From positions 1 through 11,789 of the forward strand of contig CALCPT010000207.1 of NCBI GenBank assembly GCA_937897265.1: DNA of 11,789 bases, given 5' to 3'. The number at the start of each line of letters is the position of its first letter. Position 1 is the stretch's first letter. The stretch is from an uncultured Alcaligenaceae bacterium. GTDB lineage: Bacteria > Pseudomonadota > Gammaproteobacteria > Burkholderiales > Burkholderiaceae_B. A program made the position numbers and the translations under genes. Below are positions 1-6,158 of the stretch, one piece after another. Under the pieces are notes generated by a model. That model saw only the letters and a list, made by a program, of their open reading frames with translations, was not told the DNA's origin and searched no databases.

Positions 1-50
1 TACGAGATACATTGGCGTGACTGGAGTTCAGACGTGTGCTCTTCCGATCT
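1..50 (+). other. Illumina TruSeq i7 index adapter (sequencing artefact)
   Basis: These bases are synthetic. Positions 1-8 (TACGAGAT) are the end of the P7 flow-cell sequence, 9-16 (ACATTGGC) sit where an 8-base i7 index belongs, and 17-50 match the TruSeq read-2 primer site, from GTGACTGGAGTTC to CTTCCGATCT. Read in frame with the gene behind it, the adapter gives the peptide [10 protein letters not shown], a known contaminant in protein databases. It lies at the very edge of the window, which means base 1 is a contig end and nothing upstream is known. Only bases from about 51 onward should be treated as genome. Confidence 0.98.
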
Positions 51-235
51 ACAAATATGCCAAAGGCGATTTTGAAGGCTTTGTGGCGCATCGTCATAAG
101 CAGGTGCCCGCGGGTTATATGGGTGATGCTTGGGACGTTGCCAATACCGTTGTGTTTTTAGCTAGCGACGAAGCGCGCTACATCACAGGTCAAACGATTG
201 TGGTCGATGGCGGCCTCACTTCGACGACCCCTTAA
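51..235 (+). CDS. SDR family oxidoreductase, C-terminal fragment (5' end missing)
   Basis: This is the last 60 or so residues of a short-chain dehydrogenase/reductase, an NAD(P)-dependent soluble enzyme that oxidises or reduces hydroxyl/keto groups. The visible part carries the usual C-terminal SDR block: a [11 protein letters not shown] stretch, then [15 protein letters not shown], then VVDGG before the stop. The Rossmann motif and the Ser-Tyr-Lys site are lost because the contig begins inside the gene. The frame is open back into the adapter; an apparent GTG start at base 17 is adapter sequence and must not be used. The first fully genomic codon is AAA at 53. The gene stops 21 bp before a second SDR whose C-terminus is clearly similar, so the two look like tandem paralogues and are probably co-transcribed. 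Specific substrate unknown. Confidence 0.9.
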
Positions 236-256
236 GATTATTTTTAAAGAGTTCGT

Positions 257-1066
257 ATGAATCATTCTCAAGGTAGGCTCGCTAACAAAGTCGCAATCAT
301 CACCGGTGCAGGGTGTGTGGGCCCAGGTTGGGGGAATGGGCGGGCGATTGCCATGCGCTTTGCGCAAGAAGGTGCACGGGTCTTTGCTGTTGATAAAGAT
401 ATGGACGCAATGACCGACACGCTCGCGTTGATCAAAGAATTTAATGGTGACGTTACGCCTTATACCTGTGATGTCACCGATAGCAAGGCGATTCAAGAAC
501 TCGTTGCTGCTTGCGTGAAGCAATACGGTACGGTGGATATCTTGGTCAACAACGTGGGTGGGCCTGTACGAGGTGGTCCGATCGAATTGAGCGAAGAAAA
601 TTGGGATGCTCAAATTAACATCAACCTGAAGACTGTTTTCTTGATGTGCAAGTATGTGATGCCCATTATGGAGGCCAAAGGTGCTGGCTCAATCGTCAAC
701 ATTTCATCGACCTCAGGGATTCGTTTTTCAGGTGCGCCTCAAGTGGGCTATGCCGCTGCAAAAGCCGGTGTCATCCAGTTTGGGCGAGTGGTCGCGGTTG
801 AGTATGCCAAAAAGGGCATCCGCGTAAACTCAGTGCTGCCTGGTTTGTTGCACACACCGCTGGTTGAGGCTGTATTGGCGGGTGCGCAGGCTGGTGGCGA
901 TGCTGAGGGCTTGTTAAAGCGTAGGCAGGCACGCATCCCAATGTCATTTATGGGAGATGGTAGAGATACCGCCAACGCCGTATTATTTTTAGCCTCGGAT
1001 GAGGCGCGTTTCATTACCGGCACCGAACTCGTTGTTGATGGCGGCATGAGCGCGAAGTGCGATTAG
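257..1066 (+). CDS. SDR family NAD(P)-dependent oxidoreductase
   Basis: Complete classical short-chain dehydrogenase/reductase, 269 residues, slightly longer than the usual 250. The cofactor loop near residues 16-30 is an extended form, TGAG followed by GPGWGNGRA, longer than the standard TGxxxGxG. Asp46 at the end of beta-2 (VFAVDKD) suggests NAD(H) rather than NADP(H). NNVGG at 98-102 replaces the usual NNAG. The active site is visible as Asn123, Ser151, Tyr165 and Lys169 (YAAAK), and the C-terminus has [12 protein letters not shown] and VVDGG. The ATG is preceded by AAAGAG at 246-251, a modest ribosome site 5 bases away. It follows the partial SDR by 21 bp and precedes a quinone-type reductase by 33 bp, so it probably belongs to one operon. 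Expected job: a hydroxyacyl, alcohol or diol dehydrogenation step in a catabolic pathway; the substrate is not identifiable. Confidence 0.95.
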   Translation: MNHSQGRLANKVAIITGAGCVGPGWGNGRAIAMRFAQEGARVFAVDKDMDAMTDTLALIKEFNGDVTPYTCDVTDSKAIQELVAACVKQYGTVDILVNNVGGPVRGGPIELSEENWDAQININLKTVFLMCKYVMPIMEAKGAGSIVNISSTSGIRFSGAPQVGYAAAKAGVIQFGRVVAVEYAKKGIRVNSVLPGLLHTPLVEAVLAGAQAGGDAEGLLKRRQARIPMSFMGDGRDTANAVLFLASDEARFITGTELVVDGGMSAKCD

Positions 1067-1099
1067 AGTAAAAAATCTTACAGATACCGGAGACTAAAC

Positions 1100-2071
1100 A
1101 TGAAAGCAGCTGTACTCACGAACGAAGGATTTCACATCGCCGAGGCGCCAAAGCCTGTACCAACGGCCGATCAGGTTTTGGTGCGTGTGCGTGCCGCAGG
1201 TTTGAATCGCGCCGACCTTGGTGTGATCGCGGGTGGTATGCATGGAAGCCAAGGCGGCGCAGGCACAGTACCAGGTCTTGAGTGGGCAGGCGAAATTGCC
1301 GAGTTGGGTGCCAACGTGAAAGGTTTAAAAGTAGGTGACCGAGTGATGTGTTCGGGCTCGGGCGGTTACGCTGAATACGCAGTGGCTGACTTTGGGCGTG
1401 CGATGGCGATCCCTTCTGACTCGATGAGTTTTGAGCAAGCGACGACCTTGCCGATCGCCGTCACAACGATGCATAACGCGTTAGTCACCGCAGGTGAATT
1501 GCGTCAAGGCGAGACTGTTCTGATTCAGGGGGCTTCGTCGGGTGTTGGCTTGATGGCCATGCAGATTGCAAAATTGATGGGTGCCAAGACAGTCATCGGC
1601 ACGTCATCGAACGCCGAGCGGCGCGCACAACTCAAACAGTTTGGTGCTGACTTTGCGATCGATAACAGTGACCCTCAGTGGCCAAAGCTTGCTACCGAAG
1701 CAAATGGTGGCAAAGGTGTTGATCTGATTATTGACCAGTTGTCTGGCAAGTTTGGCACTCCTAACATCGAGGCCTGTGCAATTCTTGGTCGCATCGTGAA
1801 CGTCGGTCGCCTTGCTGGGCGTTTTGCAGAATTTGATTTTGATTTGCATGCGCTCAAACGCATCAAGTACACCGGTGTGACGTTTCGCACTCGCAGCGTA
1901 GACGAGGTACGCGAGATCACCAGACTTGCGATGGCAGACTTGGCTGGCCATTTAAAGTCAGGCAAACTGGCTTTGCCAATTGACAGCAGCTATAGCTTTG
2001 ACAAGCTTGCTGATGCCTTTGCACGTATGCGTGCTAATCAACACTTTGGCAAAATCGTTGTCACGATGTAA
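1100..2071 (+). CDS. Zinc-free medium-chain reductase, NADPH:quinone oxidoreductase family
   Basis: A 323-residue medium-chain dehydrogenase/reductase of the quinone oxidoreductase branch, a soluble enzyme that uses NADPH to reduce quinones or activated C=C bonds of enones and enoyl groups. The N-terminal GroES-like part has AAGLNRADL (32-40), PGLEWAGE (58-65) and VGDRV (78-82). The Rossmann part has the branch signature IQGASSGVG at 142-150, then GTSS near 167-170 with Arg174-Arg175, as expected for NADPH binding. The zinc-ligand cysteines and histidine of true alcohol dehydrogenases are absent. The end, HFGKIVVTM, is typical of the family. Start: ATG with CGGAGA at 1088-1093, a good ribosome site. 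The next gene begins 11 bp after the stop, so they are surely co-transcribed. Its neighbours suggest a role in reducing a pathway intermediate rather than in general quinone detoxification. Confidence 0.93.
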   Translation: MKAAVLTNEGFHIAEAPKPVPTADQVLVRVRAAGLNRADLGVIAGGMHGSQGGAGTVPGLEWAGEIAELGANVKGLKVGDRVMCSGSGGYAEYAVADFGRAMAIPSDSMSFEQATTLPIAVTTMHNALVTAGELRQGETVLIQGASSGVGLMAMQIAKLMGAKTVIGTSSNAERRAQLKQFGADFAIDNSDPQWPKLATEANGGKGVDLIIDQLSGKFGTPNIEACAILGRIVNVGRLAGRFAEFDFDLHALKRIKYTGVTFRTRSVDEVREITRLAMADLAGHLKSGKLALPIDSSYSFDKLADAFARMRANQHFGKIVVTM

Positions 2072-2082
2072 GTGAGGCATTG

Positions 2083-2685
2083 ATGATCCAGACTATCGAG
2101 CAGTTGCGCGGCTTATATGCCCCGGCAAAAGAGCGGGCTGTTAAAAAACAGTTGTCAGCACTTGACGTGCATTGTCAGCGCTACATCGGGCTCTCACCTT
2201 TTGTGGTGATCTCGAGCATCGGTCTGGATCAAATACTCGATGCCTCGCCTCGCGGCGGGGCGCCTGGCTTTGTCAAAAGCGTAGATGCTCACACTTTGCT
2301 GATACCCGACTCACCTGGTAATAATCGTTTAGATACTCTTGAAAATATTATTCACACGGGTAAGATGGGAATGTTATTTTTGATTCCAGGTATGGACGAG
2401 ACCTTGCGAGTGAATGGCACGGCCTGTTTGTCAGACGACGCCGCAGATCTTGCGTTGTGTACGACCGAAGTGCGTGCGCCAAAGCTAGTGATCAAGGTCA
2501 CTGTGGCGCAGGCCTATCTGCATTGCGCCAAAGCCTTTATGCGTTCAAAGTTGTGGGATATGCAAAGTCACATTGAACGCTCGCTGCTGCCCAGTATGGG
2601 CGAGATGATCAATGAGCAGGCGAAAATGACGACACCCGCAGAAACGCAAGAAGAGATGTTGGCAAGGTATCGCGCCGAGCTGTAA
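2083..2685 (+). CDS. FMN-dependent PPOX-type flavoprotein (MSMEG_1061-like)
   Basis: A 200-residue protein of the pyridoxamine 5'-phosphate oxidase-like split-barrel fold, matching the subgroup annotated as MSMEG_1061 family FMN-dependent flavoproteins. Recognisable blocks are DASPRGGAPGFV (53-64), LLIPDSPGNNRLD (72-84), MLFLIPGMDETLRVNG (97-112) and AYLHCAKAFMRSKLW (144-158). Members of the fold bind flavin at a dimer interface; the true reaction of this subgroup is mostly unknown, so oxidase or reductase activity is inference. A TTG codon at 2080 directly precedes the ATG at 2083; the ATG is preferred because GTGAGG at 2072-2077 is a good ribosome site at 5 bases. It sits 11 bp after the quinone-type reductase, which suggests a linked job. 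The C-terminal 30 residues are polar and charged. Confidence 0.88.
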   Translation: MIQTIEQLRGLYAPAKERAVKKQLSALDVHCQRYIGLSPFVVISSIGLDQILDASPRGGAPGFVKSVDAHTLLIPDSPGNNRLDTLENIIHTGKMGMLFLIPGMDETLRVNGTACLSDDAADLALCTTEVRAPKLVIKVTVAQAYLHCAKAFMRSKLWDMQSHIERSLLPSMGEMINEQAKMTTPAETQEEMLARYRAEL

Positions 2686-2801
2686 CAGACCGTGCCACTG
2701 GCCCAGGGCTTGATGAACGACTGAATGGTCGTCGTCGAGTGCCCGCCGCATGACTCTTTACTGTGCAGAACAAGTTAGCATATGCACAACCCTATTGGCT
2801 C

Positions 2802-2806
2802 AGGAG
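2802..2806 (+). promoter_or_regulatory. Ribosome binding site that fixes the hydrolase start
   Basis: AGGAG lies 7 bases before the ATG at 2814. The same frame is open further upstream to a GTG at 2763, but that codon has no comparable ribosome site, and the residues it would add do not look like part of the alpha/beta-hydrolase fold. The site therefore supports 2814 as the real start. Confidence 0.7.
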
Positions 2807-2813
2807 CTTAGAG

Positions 2814-3701
2814 ATGTCAATCAAGCATTCAGACGCGTCGATTCAGTATGGTTATGCGACGGTTGGGCTTGGCCAAATTCATTATGCACAAGCAGGCGCA
2901 TTAGACGCGCCGCCACTAATTTTGATGCATGCCGCCGGACGCTCAAGCAGCTGTTACCGGCATATGTTGCCCTTGCTTGCAAAAGATTTTAGAGCGATCG
3001 CCATTGATCTGCCGGGCTTTGGCTACTCAGCGCGTATGACAGAAAACCCGACGATTGATGCGTTGGCATACACGCTAGCTGAGTTGATTGACGCGCTTGC
3101 GTTGCATCGCCCCCACATCTTTGGTCTACATACTGGAAACAAAATCGCCGCCGCATTGGCTGCAAATTGTCCCGATCATGTTGGCGACGTGATCTTGGCT
3201 GGGCAGACGCATAGTCTGATCCTTGACATGCAAACGCGTAATGCCGCCTTGGCGCCCTATTGCGAGAAGTATTTTCCCAAATATGACCATCGCGCAGATG
3301 GCTCGCACCTGCTGAAAGCCTGGAATATCACACGAGCTGCTGTCGAAGGTTTCTGGTGGCCGCCAGAGCTACTGAATGCCCAGAGCACAAGTGCTGCCGA
3401 TCTTGCGCAGGCCGAAGTACGAGTCACCGATCACCTGCACGGGTGGGAGAGTATCGCGCCCCTGTATCGGGCGATTTTTGCGTTTGACCTGCCCGAAGTG
3501 GTCAAGCGGATCAAGGCCAGAGCCTTGGTTCTAGAGCTATGCACACAGCAAGAAGCGCATTATGGCCGACAGGGGAAGCTTCTCTGCGACTTGATCCCAG
3601 GAGCTGAACATCAGCAGCTACAAAATGCCGTTGGTCTGTCGATGGAGTACCGACCAGACGAGGTTGTCACGGCTATCCGTAGGTTCTTATGTAGGGTATA
3701 G
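2814..3701 (+). CDS. Alpha/beta-hydrolase-fold protein with His at the nucleophile position
   Basis: A 295-residue soluble protein with the alpha/beta-hydrolase fold: an oxyanion-hole-like stretch LILMHAAGRSSSCYR (35-49) and the strand-turn AIDLPGFGYSA (63-73). The nucleophile elbow, expected as G-x-S-x-G, reads G104-L-H106-T-G108; the codon at 3129-3131 is CAT, so the usual Ser is replaced by His. The late acid and His positions are also atypical: the region near 240-249 reads LELCTQQEAH with no Asp, and near 273-281 reads VGLSMEYRP where GH is normally found. The frame is intact over the whole length, so this is not a decayed gene by length. It may be a non-hydrolytic member or use another mechanism. 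It follows the PPOX gene by 128 bp and precedes a TctC gene by 77 bp. Fold is sure; catalytic role is open. Confidence 0.85.
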   Translation: MSIKHSDASIQYGYATVGLGQIHYAQAGALDAPPLILMHAAGRSSSCYRHMLPLLAKDFRAIAIDLPGFGYSARMTENPTIDALAYTLAELIDALALHRPHIFGLHTGNKIAAALAANCPDHVGDVILAGQTHSLILDMQTRNAALAPYCEKYFPKYDHRADGSHLLKAWNITRAAVEGFWWPPELLNAQSTSAADLAQAEVRVTDHLHGWESIAPLYRAIFAFDLPEVVKRIKARALVLELCTQQEAHYGRQGKLLCDLIPGAEHQQLQNAVGLSMEYRPDEVVTAIRRFLCRV

Positions 3702-3778
3702 TTTTTGAAACTCAATCAGACTCAAGCCGCCCAAGAGCAGAGAGCTGAAACTAACCATCAACGCCGAGGAGGGCAACG

Positions 3779-4759
3779 ATGCTCAAGATAACTGGCCGCA
3801 GCATTCGTACGTTTTTGCTAGCGGGGTTACTCGCTTTATCGACAACTGGCTTTGCGCAAGACTACCCGACTAAGCCCATCCGGCTATTGATACCAGCGCC
3901 TCCCGGTGGTGGCACCGATATTTTGGCGCGTGTCATGGCTGATCATTTGGTCAAGCAGTTTGGTCAGCCGATTGTGTTTGACCACAAAGGTGGCGCGAGC
4001 GGCATGATTGCCGTTGAGAATATGCTGCAAGCCCCTGCCGATGGTTACACCTTGTTGATGGTGTACTCGGGTATTGTGACCGTGAACCAGTCACTCATTA
4101 AAAATATTAAATACGATCCACTTAAAGATCTGGTCGGCATTGCAAACTTTGCCGAGGTGCCTAATTTACTCATTGTTCACCCCTCTTTTAAGGTCGAGTC
4201 CGTTAAAGATTTAATCGCTCAGGCTAAGGCTAAACCTGATGGGATCACATATGCCTCGTCGGGTAACGGCGTATCGAATCATTTGGCGATGGAGTTATTC
4301 AAACAAACAGCCGACGTTTCAATTGTGCATGTTCCTTATAAGGGCGGTTCGCAGGCCATGGTGGGCCTGATGGGTGCTCAAGTGCAACTAATGTTCAACA
4401 ATACACCTGAGGTCTTGCCACAACTGAACTCTGGTCGTTTAAAGGTTCTGGCGATTGCCTTGCCTGAGCGCTCGCCTTTGATGCCGGATATCCCAACGGT
4501 CGCAGAAACAGGCTTGCCCGGGTTTAGCATTTCGCTTTGGTATGGCTTGATTGGAGCTAAAGGTATCCCGCAACCGATCGTTGAAAAACTGAATGCAGCG
4601 GTAAACACCTCGTTAGCAGATCCTGAGGTCATCGCAAAGCTGGCTAAGCTTGGTTCGCAACCACTCATACAGACCACCCAACAGTTTGCCGAAGTGATTA
4701 AAAACGATTCGGCAAAATGGGCTGAAGTGATTAAAGCTGGCAATATCAAACCAGACTAA
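3779..4759 (+). CDS. TctC/Bug-family periplasmic solute-binding protein (orphan)
   Basis: A 326-residue extracytoplasmic binding protein of the tripartite tricarboxylate transporter family (TctC, also called Bug). Residues 1-26 form a Sec signal peptide: Lys/Arg-rich start, hydrophobic core FLLAGLLAL, cleavage after GFA. The mature protein opens with QDYPTKPIRLLIP and PPGGGTDILAR (41-51), the ligand-loop signature, and later shows PADGYTLL and VPYKGGSQAM. Such proteins capture small carboxylates or related solutes in the periplasm. No TctA/TctB genes are beside it on this strand, so it is an orphan receptor; it may use the transporter encoded on the opposite strand in this window or act as a sensor. 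The ATG has a strong GAGGAGGG ribosome site at 3766-3773. It sits among catabolic enzymes, so it probably binds the pathway substrate (inference). Confidence 0.95.
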   Translation: MLKITGRSIRTFLLAGLLALSTTGFAQDYPTKPIRLLIPAPPGGGTDILARVMADHLVKQFGQPIVFDHKGGASGMIAVENMLQAPADGYTLLMVYSGIVTVNQSLIKNIKYDPLKDLVGIANFAEVPNLLIVHPSFKVESVKDLIAQAKAKPDGITYASSGNGVSNHLAMELFKQTADVSIVHVPYKGGSQAMVGLMGAQVQLMFNNTPEVLPQLNSGRLKVLAIALPERSPLMPDIPTVAETGLPGFSISLWYGLIGAKGIPQPIVEKLNAAVNTSLADPEVIAKLAKLGSQPLIQTTQQFAEVIKNDSAKWAEVIKAGNIKPD

Positions 4760-4843
4760 TTCACCAATCAAGCTAGACCCATTCAACAATTAAGCCAGAT
4801 CAGTTCATTGATCAAGCTAAAACAGTTCACCTTTGAGACCAAC

Positions 4844-6013
4844 ATGCAAAGCAAATTATTTTCACCCCTTCAAATTCGTGATGTCGTTATCCGCAATCGT
4901 ATTGCCTTGTCGCCGATGCTGACCTACTCTGCGGTCAATGGTCATGCCAGCGATTGGCATTTTGCGCATTACGCCAAATACGCAGTGGGTGGCGTGGGCT
5001 TGGTGATGGTTGAATCTACCAAGGTTGACCCGCGTGGCTGTACAACCCCTTCAGACTTAGGCTTATGGAAAGATGAGTTCATTCCGCAGATGCAGCGCAT
5101 TACTTCGTTTGTAAAATCGTACGGCGCGACGGTTGGTATTCAATTAGGTCACTCTGGAATCAAGGCTCGCAATTCAGTGCCCTGGAAAGGGCGTGCACCG
5201 TTAGATGCCAGTCAAAAAGGCGTTGATCACGGTGAAGAGTGGGAGTTGATCGGCCCGAGTGCGATTAGCTTGAGCTCAAAAGCGGCATTGCCACGCGCGA
5301 TGACGATCAAGGATATTCAAGAGCAAATTGAGTGTTGGGGCAAAGCTGCTGAGCGCGCAGATCGTGCTGGCTACGACGTTTTAGAGTTGCACGGTGCCCA
5401 TGGTTACTTGACTCATCAGTTCTTATCGGCGACTACGAATTTGCGTACCGATGAGTACGGTGGTACGCCTGAAAAGCGGATGCGTTTCGCAATTGAGGTG
5501 GTTGAGCGCGTGCGCCAATCCTGGCCACACAATAAGCCTTTGTTCTATCGCACCTCTGCAGTTGACGAGGTAGGCTGGACGATTGAAGACAGTATCAACT
5601 TGGCAAAAGTGCTTAAAGCCAAGGGCGTGGATGTGTTCGACTGCAGTAGCGGCGGCATGTCAGAAAAATCAGCCGTGCTGTCACCCGTTAAACCTTCATA
5701 CGGTTACCAAGTCCCTTACTCAGAAAAAATTCGTCATGGTGCCGACATCATGACGATGGCGGTTGGGCTAATTATTCACGCAGACCAAGCAGAGAGCATT
5801 TTGCAAAAAGGTCAGGCCGACATTGTGGCGATCGGGCGCGAGATGTTGCATAACCCAAATTGGGCGTTAGATGCGGCTAGTAAACTTGGCCAAGATAATC
5901 CGTTTGGGACCGTGCCTGACAGCTATGCCTATTGGCTTGAGAAGCGAGCCGGTATTGGTTTTGGCGAGCGCAGTTCGACTTGGCTCAAGGGCATTGACGC
6001 GCCTCACGTTTAA
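4844..6013 (+). CDS. Old Yellow Enzyme family NADH:flavin oxidoreductase (YqjM-like)
   Basis: A 389-residue FMN-dependent ene-reductase-type TIM barrel, the family that reduces C=C bonds activated by a carbonyl or nitro group with NAD(P)H. It resembles the YqjM/xenobiotic-reductase branch: LFSPLQIRDVVIRNRI at the start, SPMLTYSA (23-30), QLGHSG (100-105), the substrate-binding pair His183 and His186 in HGAHGYL, Arg236, and the phosphate-binding end AIGREMLHNPNW (329-340). Residue 26 is Leu where YqjM has the redox-tuning Cys26, so its flavin potential may differ. The frame is open to a TTG at 4808, but the ATG at 4844 places the family N-terminus correctly and has GAG at 4834-4836 upstream. 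Neighbours are a binding protein before (84 bp) and a CoA-transferase after (145 bp). A demethylating or ring-opening relative is possible; the substrate is unknown. Confidence 0.93.
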   Translation: MQSKLFSPLQIRDVVIRNRIALSPMLTYSAVNGHASDWHFAHYAKYAVGGVGLVMVESTKVDPRGCTTPSDLGLWKDEFIPQMQRITSFVKSYGATVGIQLGHSGIKARNSVPWKGRAPLDASQKGVDHGEEWELIGPSAISLSSKAALPRAMTIKDIQEQIECWGKAAERADRAGYDVLELHGAHGYLTHQFLSATTNLRTDEYGGTPEKRMRFAIEVVERVRQSWPHNKPLFYRTSAVDEVGWTIEDSINLAKVLKAKGVDVFDCSSGGMSEKSAVLSPVKPSYGYQVPYSEKIRHGADIMTMAVGLIIHADQAESILQKGQADIVAIGREMLHNPNWALDAASKLGQDNPFGTVPDSYAYWLEKRAGIGFGERSSTWLKGIDAPHV

Positions 6014-6015
6014 GC

Positions 6016-6069
6016 CTTAGCACCAACGCTCGGTCGTCTCTGTGCTAAGTGCTCTTGCATGAGCACCAA
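6016..6069. repeat. Nested inverted repeats upstream of the CoA-transferase gene
   Basis: Two inverted repeats lie in the 145-bp gap. The first is CTTAGCAC (6016-6023) with GTGCTAAG (6042-6049), a perfect 8-bp stem with an 18-base loop. The second is GTGCTC (6049-6054) with GAGCAC (6061-6066), a 6-bp stem with a 6-base loop. The octamer AGCACCAA also occurs twice in direct orientation, at 6019-6026 and 6062-6069. The four arms could pair in alternative ways, as in an attenuator, or form a regulator's operator. Neither stem is followed by a T-run, so a standard terminator is unlikely. Function is inferred only. Confidence 0.5.
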
Positions 6070-6158
6070 AGGCGATATGAGCAATCAGACCGGATTAGGT
6101 ACGTTAAGCAAGGTTGTTTGGGCTGCACAGGTCAGCTTGTTAATTGAAAGAGATGCAT

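Noticed and set aside
17..52. GTG start giving a complete 72-residue protein
   Set aside because: The start and first codons are Illumina adapter; the gene is truncated by the contig edge.
158..613. Long minus-strand open frame opposite the SDR gene
   Set aside because: It is antisense to a well-supported SDR, has no family features and no ribosome site; it reflects codon bias of the real gene.
2757..2783. Possible promoter (TTTACT with TAGCAT) before the hydrolase gene
   Set aside because: The boxes are poor matches and the spacing is uncertain; not enough to call a promoter.
2762..2788. TGTGCA/TGCACA inverted repeat
   Set aside because: A 6-bp stem with a 15-base loop is expected by chance at this length, and nothing around it suggests an operator or terminator.
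2750..2992. 80-residue plus-strand frame overlapping the hydrolase start
   Set aside because: It shares bases with the confirmed hydrolase frame and has no ribosome site or family features.
3706..3760. Repeated TGAAACT with nearby ATCA in the gap before the orphan TctC gene
   Set aside because: Only 7 exact bases are shared before the copies diverge; too short to separate from chance.
4378..4749. 123-residue minus-strand open frame
   Set aside because: It is antisense to the orphan TctC-type gene, with low-complexity content and no recognisable domain.
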